Assembly (NCBI GenBank): GCA_002385485.1
Contig: DGDP01000075.1
Coordinates: 4,030-14,168, forward strand
Direction: 5' to 3'
Source: Acetomicrobium sp. UBA3949
Lineage (GTDB): Bacteria; Synergistota; Synergistia; Synergistales; Acetomicrobiaceae
DNA length: 10,139 nucleotides
Shown here: positions 6,900 to 10,139 of the stretch, one piece after another
Numbering within the stretch: position 1 is the stretch's first letter
How the letters are laid out: every line of letters begins with the position of its first letter
Translations under genes and position numbers: made by a program
Notes under the pieces: model-generated
What the model was told of the DNA's origin: nothing
Database searches by the model: none
What the model saw: only the letters and a program-made list of their open reading frames with translations

Positions 6900-7601
6900 T
6901 TAATTTAGCAATTCTTCCATACTGCCATATGGTTCTCCGCAGGGATTGACCTCCTCGCACTTGCCCTTTGTAATGCAACTCGGACCGGCGATGTCGAATA
7001 TCCCCCCTGCGACCCCTCTGACCTCTGTCAACATCAACTTCGCAAGCCTGCGTATCTCCCATTGAGCTCTCTTACACAGCCTGAGACTGAAGAAATGATG
7101 CAATTCCCTGGCGTTCATAGTGACAACTATCCTCGTCTCCCAAGCATTGGGCAGGAGATACCGCGCATCCTCCAGAGGAATACCCGACTCTACCAAGGAT
7201 TTGTAGGCTTCATGGGCATAGCGAATAGCTTCTTTGAAAATCGATAGTGCCCGAGCATCAACTTTCACGGAATCCGGAAGGATATACCTTGCTTCATCCA
7301 TCGAGACATATCTTTGGCTTTGCTGACTGTAACTTGCTATGCGATGACGCACTAGCTGATGCGAGCAAGCCCTGCTGATGCCGTCGACGGCAAAGGTAAA
7401 AGAGGCATGTTCAAGCGGTGAAAGATGACCAGAATTTATCAACTTCCTGATAAAAAGACCGCTCTGCCTCTTTCCCTCTCTAAATTCAACCACTAAATCT
7501 TCGGCCGTGGACGGACTGTAACAAAGTCTCGCTGCTGCAGCGACAACATCGTCGGGCATGGGCGTGAAGGTAAGCAGTTTAACCCTTACGCTACTCTCCA
7601 T
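6900..7601 (-). CDS. thyX: FAD-dependent thymidylate synthase ThyX
   Basis: A flavin-dependent enzyme making dTMP from dUMP with methylene-tetrahydrofolate and NADPH. Counting from the chosen start (233 residues), the ThyX signature RHRIASYSQQSQRY is at 85-98, with GHLSPLEHASFTF at 58-70 and the C-terminal substrate element NARELHHFFSLR from 163. A cysteine-bearing tail (GPSC, GKC, PCG; C209, C215, C221) follows. An earlier in-frame ATG (7629-7631) would add ten residues but overlap rpmE by 41 nt. The ATG at 7599-7601 gives the family-typical beginning (VRVKLLTFTP) and an 11-nt overlap. Neither start has a clear ribosome site, so coupling to rpmE is likely. No thyA is in view. Confidence 0.94.
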   Translation of the reverse strand: MESSVRVKLLTFTPMPDDVVAAAARLCYSPSTAEDLVVEFREGKRQSGLFIRKLINSGHLSPLEHASFTFAVDGISRACSHQLVRHRIASYSQQSQRYVSMDEARYILPDSVKVDARALSIFKEAIRYAHEAYKSLVESGIPLEDARYLLPNAWETRIVVTMNARELHHFFSLRLCKRAQWEIRRLAKLMLTEVRGVAGGIFDIAGPSCITKGKCEEVNPCGEPYGSMEELLN

Positions 7602-7821
7602 CGTTCGACTGTACGTAATCCGTTCCTGCATATTTCTTGCGGAACTTTTCGAGCTGTCCTGCTTCTGTCACCAGAAAGCCCCTCTTTCCGGTGTAAAAGG
7701 GGTGACAATTGCTGCAAACCGATACGCGGATTTCCGATTTAGTGGACCTCGTCTCAAAGGTATTGCCGCAGGCACAACTTACTTTGCAAACATCGTATTT
7801 TGGATGTATATCCTTTTTCAT
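7591..7821 (-). CDS. rpmE: 50S ribosomal protein L31, zinc-binding type
   Basis: A 76-residue L31, a small protein at the ribosomal subunit interface. It opens with the family signature MKKDIHP and carries CACGNTFETRSTK (16-28) and VCSNCHPFYTGK (35-46). The four zinc cysteines are C16, C18, C36 and C39, making it the C+ (zinc) form. Length is normal, with a short acidic C-terminal extension. The ATG at 7819-7821 has GGAGGG 8 nt upstream. It lies 88 nt after the HutP-family gene and overlaps thyX, heading the translation-related group rpmE-thyX-prfA-prmC. Confidence 0.97.
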   Translation of the reverse strand: MKKDIHPKYDVCKVSCACGNTFETRSTKSEIRVSVCSNCHPFYTGKRGFLVTEAGQLEKFRKKYAGTDYVQSNDGE

Positions 7822-7850
7822 CTAAAATCCCTCCATTTTCTACATTCATA

Positions 7851-7856
7851 ATTATA
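7851..7856 (-). promoter_or_regulatory. Possible -10 element upstream of rpmE
   Basis: A perfect TATAAT on the minus strand lies 30 nt upstream of the rpmE start, within the 88-bp gap after the HutP-family gene. No convincing -35 sits 16-18 nt further up, so an rpmE promoter is possible but unproven. The gap shows no terminator-like hairpin followed by a U-tract. Confidence 0.3.
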
Positions 7857-7909
7857 GAGCAAAGAGCAATTTACCACACTCAACAAGGACCTGCAAGCCT
7901 TCTCTTTGT

Positions 7910-8422
7910 TCAAATGTGCATGACGCCCAAACCGCACCTGTCGTGGTGAGCGGCAGCATGATAGGCACTGTCACCAATTATAGCAACTCCTATCCATTTT
8001 TTGCTTCGAACAATGGCCAATTTTGCTCCAACGCTCGCTTCCAACAGGCAAATCGGCAAAAAACTGTTTATTGCTTCCATCGAGGCGTGCATTAGAGCGT
8101 GCATTTCGCTACCCGTCTTCTTGACCACATTGCCGTTTAGCGCCGCCCCGACCAGAGAACGCGTCAATTTGCCGGATATGTTACCGACTAAACCTCCTAC
8201 TTCCGTAGCCACAGCTCTCCAGCCGAGCCTTTTGATCTGCTCCTTGAGATATTCTTCCTCGTTTTTATTAGTCGTGGCAGCTAGCAAAACCGCAACCCTT
8301 CCAACCTGGCTCTCCTGACGGATATCGTAGGACACCTCGAGAGTGCCCAGTATTTCTTCGTCCTCTCCCAGCTCTTCGACAGCCTCTCCAAACCTTTCGC
8401 TCTCTTCTCTTTTCTCCAACAT
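7910..8422 (-). CDS. HutP-family protein (histidine-responsive RNA-binding antiterminator family)
   Basis: A 170-residue protein recognised from resemblance to Bacillus HutP: GRVAVLLAA near the N-terminus, then EMHALMHASMEAI, GAKLAIVR and the closing GLGVMHI. In HutP, two histidines in HALYHA and one near the C-terminus coordinate magnesium and L-histidine so that the hexamer binds UAG-type triplets and blocks a terminator. The equivalents here are H108, H112 and H160 (counting from the chosen start). About 35 acidic N-terminal residues are extra compared with HutP (148 residues). Codons GTG (8444-8446) and ATG (8441-8443) lie upstream in frame but lack a ribosome site; the ATG at 8420-8422 has AAGGAG 10 nt upstream and is preferred. 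No hut catabolic gene is nearby. It is divergent from the TAXI gene. Family is likely, ligand and RNA target unknown. Confidence 0.8.
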   Translation of the reverse strand: MLEKREESERFGEAVEELGEDEEILGTLEVSYDIRQESQVGRVAVLLAATTNKNEEEYLKEQIKRLGWRAVATEVGGLVGNISGKLTRSLVGAALNGNVVKKTGSEMHALMHASMEAINSFLPICLLEASVGAKLAIVRSKKWIGVAIIGDSAYHAAAHHDRCGLGVMHI

Positions 8423-8476
8423 CGAACCATCGCTCCTTCGCATCACTTTTATCTTGTTAAATCAAGCAAACGAGTC

Positions 8477-8505
8477 TTGAAATATACCGTCTTATCGTTT
8501 ATATT
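8477..8505 (+). promoter_or_regulatory. Sigma-70-type promoter for the TAXI gene
   Basis: TTGAAA (8477-8482) and TATATT (8500-8505) are spaced by exactly 17 nt, each hexamer having at least four consensus bases. Transcription would start near 8512, giving a leader of about 64 nt with GAGGAGGGG just before the ATG at 8576. The promoter therefore appears intact although the gene it serves is broken. Confidence 0.7.
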
Positions 8506-8509
8506 TTAA
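8481..8509 (-). promoter_or_regulatory. Possible opposing promoter for the HutP-family gene
   Basis: On the minus strand TTAAAA (8504-8509) and TATATT (8481-8486) are also 17 nt apart. The two promoters overlap almost completely because the region is an inverted repeat: TTGAAATATA (8477-8486) against TATATTTTAA (8500-8509), with one mismatch. The -35 is weaker than on the plus strand. The leader to the HutP-family start would be about 50 nt. Confidence 0.45.
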
Positions 8510-8575
8510 AATAACATAGAGTTTTGTGCATTAGGTGGCAATAAGATCTATCAATAACAATGAGGAGGGGATCAA

Positions 8576-9539
8576 ATGAGAATAAGATAAGTTTTGTTAA
8601 TGGCTTTGGTTGTAGGTCTCGTCTTTTCGGTAGGCACGGCTCAGGCCAAGACCTTTGTTTCCATCGCCACGGGCGGCACGGGAGGGACCTATTACCCGAT
8701 AGGCGGAGGTATTGCCGACGTAGTGAGCCGTTATGCGGAAGACATCCAGGCCACGGCAGAAACCGGAAATGCCGCAGTTGCCAACCTGAACCTGCTTGGA
8801 ACCCACAGCATCGAGTTTGCCTTCGTACAAAACGATACAGCCTGGTGGGCTGCTAGGGGCGAAATAATGTTTAAAAATGCCTTTCCCAATATCAGGGCAA
8901 TAGCAACCCTCTATCCGGAAACCAATCACCTGGTTGTGATGAAAAAGGCCAACATAAAAAAACATTTACGACCTGAAGGGCAAGAGGGTCTCCGTGGGAG
9001 CCCCTGGTTCGGGAACTGAAGCGGACATGCGCTGCCTTCTGGATATCGCAGGAATCAAATACGATGACATGAAAGTGGATTTTCTCGATTTCAACAACAC
9101 CGTTGACCGCATGAAGGACGGTCAGCTCGATGCCGGATTCGTCGTCGGAGGCTATCCTGTGGCTGCCATAATGGACCTTGCTACCACCCACGATGTCGAT
9201 CTGGTGAGTTTCGACGATGATTTCTTAGCCAAGCTGCAGGAAAAATATCCGTTCTACATCAAAGACACCATTCCTGCCGGCACCTATAAGGGGATAGATC
9301 GCGACGTTCAAACTCCCGCGGTCATGGCCATGCTGGCTGTCGATGCCGACGTTCCCGAAGAAGTTGTGTATCAATTCACCAAAGCGCTTTGGGAGCATAT
9401 CGATGAGGTACAGCGCGTTCACGCCAAGGCCCAGCTAATAACCCTTGAGACCGCATTCGACGGATTATCGGTTCCTCTTCACGACGGAGCTATTCGCTAC
9501 TACAAGGAAATTGGACTGGAGATACCTGAGGTGAAATAA
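8576..9539 (+). pseudogene. TAXI-family TRAP transporter substrate-binding protein, disrupted by a nonsense codon and a frameshift
   Basis: Read through its lesions, this is a 320-residue periplasmic TAXI binding protein, the usual family length: signal peptide (MRIR, stop, VLLMALVVGL, cleavage after AQA), then SIATGGTGGTYYPIGGG, AFVQNDTAWWA, VSVGAPGSGTE and DAGFVVGGYP. Such proteins deliver solutes, often organic or amino acids, to a TRAP permease. Lesion one is TAA at 8588-8590, codon 5, where Lys would be expected. Lesion two is an A7 run at 8956-8962; removing one A restores I-K-N-I-Y-D-L-K-G-K-R-V and the frame to the stop at 9537-9539. Fallback starts TTG 8594 or ATG 8600 would lose the positive n-region. 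The ribosome site GAGGAGGGG and the promoter are intact and no other lesion is seen, so decay is recent, or one or both changes are sequencing errors. No TRAP permease genes are adjacent. Confidence 0.75.
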
Positions 9540-9560
9540 GGATACTCAAATCGCTATAAA

Positions 9561-9592
9561 CATAACGGGGAAGCCTCCGCTTCCCCGTTATG
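9561..9592. terminator. Bidirectional hairpin terminator between convergent genes
   Basis: A perfect 14-bp stem (CATAACGGGGAAGC, 9561-9574, with its complement 9579-9592) and a CTCC loop lie between the ends of the TAXI gene and formate-tetrahydrofolate ligase. The U-tract is poor on the plus side and short on the minus side (TTTAT). Position between convergent genes supports terminator function in both directions. Confidence 0.72.
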
Positions 9593-9601
9593 CATGTGTA
9601 C

Positions 9602-10139
9602 TTAAAACAACCCCGTTATGTTCCCCTCTTCGTCTATGTCTATGAACTCTGCGGCAGGCTTTTTAGGAAGGCCCGGCATGGTCATTATGTTACCGCATAT
9701 GGCAACGACGAAGCCGGCTCCCGCCGACAGCCTCACTTCCCTTACCGTTAGCTTGTATCCTTTAGGCCTTCCAAGCTTTTGAGGGTCGTCGGATATGGAT
9801 AGCTGGGTCTTCGCCATGCAGACGGGAAGACCGCCGAAGCCCTTTTTCTCCAGGTTTTTTATGGTTTTTAAAGCCTGAGAGGAGTATTCCACGTCCTCTG
9901 CTCCGTAAACTTTGGTCGCTATGGTCCTCATCTTTTCCGTAAGGGGAAGGTCTAACTCGTAGAGGGGTTTGTAGCTTTTTTCCTCTTTCGTAGCCTCCAA
10001 GACCTTTCTTGCCAGATCTATGCCTCCCTCTCCTCCCTTCTCCCATACCTCGGAAAGGGCTATCCTGGCGCCTCTTTCCTCCGTGGCCTTCATGACCATC
10101 TCTATCTCCCCATCAGTGTCGGAGTTGAACTTGTTTAAT
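9602..10139 (-). CDS. fhs: Formate-tetrahydrofolate ligase, C-terminal part (N-terminus beyond window)
   Basis: The last 178 residues of FTHFS, the cytoplasmic ATP-dependent enzyme that joins formate to tetrahydrofolate to give 10-formyl-THF. It feeds purine and C1 synthesis and, in acetogens, the methyl branch of the Wood-Ljungdahl pathway. Diagnostic stretches are NKFNSDTDGEIE near the edge, MAKTQLSISDDP, LGRPKGYKLTVREV, SAGAGFVVA and the highly conserved IMTMPGLPKKPAAEFID ending in ITGLF. The reading frame stays open to the right edge, so only the start is missing. It ends 9 nt from a hairpin shared with the convergent TAXI gene. ThyX in the same window uses the C1-folate pool this enzyme supplies, but they are not in one operon. 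Confidence 0.96.
   Translation of the reverse strand, partial: LNKFNSDTDGEIEMVMKATEERGARIALSEVWEKGGEGGIDLARKVLEATKEEKSYKPLYELDLPLTEKMRTIATKVYGAEDVEYSSQALKTIKNLEKKGFGGLPVCMAKTQLSISDDPQKLGRPKGYKLTVREVRLSAGAGFVVAICGNIMTMPGLPKKPAAEFIDIDEEGNITGLF

Noticed and set aside
8431..8575. HutP-type binding sites (NAG triplets spaced by 4 nt) in the two leaders
   Set aside because: Only one NAG-N4-NAG pair appears on the minus strand and none with the period on the plus leader; no run of three, and no overlapping terminator hairpin, so chance explains it.
8560..8856. Plus-strand open frame of 98 codons starting at ATG 8560
   Set aside because: It runs in another frame through the TAXI gene, its start lies inside the ribosome site of that gene, and its product is Arg/Gly-rich as expected for an out-of-frame translation.
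8950..8970. Programmed -1 ribosomal frameshift at the A-rich site in the TAXI gene
   Set aside because: The shift needed is +1 (or -2), not -1, and there is no clear stimulatory structure; the TAXI family is not known for frameshifting. An A-run length change fits better.

Overview
The window (about 10.1 kb) reads as a gene-dense bacterial chromosome segment with moderate GC, nearly all on the minus strand. The mix of genes suggests an anaerobe of the Synergistota type (Acetomicrobium/Anaerobaculum-like), with Clostridia as the main alternative. The pointers are a TAXI-type TRAP binding protein, formate-tetrahydrofolate ligase, ThyX instead of ThyA, a HutP-family protein and flagellar chaperones. 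This is inference from gene content; no 16S or other marker is present. I see no tRNA, rRNA, CRISPR array or insertion sequence, and no gene-free stretch longer than about 130 bases.

Reading the minus strand in its own direction (high to low coordinates), the window begins with the 3' part of formate-tetrahydrofolate ligase (9602-10139). A perfect 14-bp hairpin (9561-9592) separates it from a convergent plus-strand gene for a TAXI substrate-binding protein (8576-9539). That gene is broken twice: a TAA at codon 5 and an extra A in an A7 run. It is otherwise intact to its last codon. Its 129-bp upstream region is shared with a divergently oriented HutP-family gene (7910-8422). The shared region holds a near-symmetric pair of overlapping promoter-like sites.

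Next comes a translation and nucleotide block: rpmE (L31), thyX, prfA (RF1), prmC (the methylase of RF1) and trxB, closely packed. TrxB carries an extra C-terminal thioredoxin-fold-like domain that lacks CXXC. A good intrinsic terminator (3660-3700) closes this block.

The last block starts with a divergent PfkB-family sugar kinase with altered active-site motifs. It is followed almost without gaps by a two-CBS-domain protein and a low-molecular-weight phosphatase whose P-loop resembles protein-arginine phosphatases. Two flagellar chaperones, fliS and a flgN-like gene, overlap each other and sit behind a sigma-28-like promoter. The block ends with an M48 metalloprotease that runs off the left edge and seems to start at CTG.

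Much of the segment is ordinary housekeeping. The items most worth a second look are the doubly broken TAXI gene facing the HutP homologue across a palindromic promoter, the TrxB fusion, the odd PfkB kinase, the arginine-phosphatase-like protein and the CTG start.
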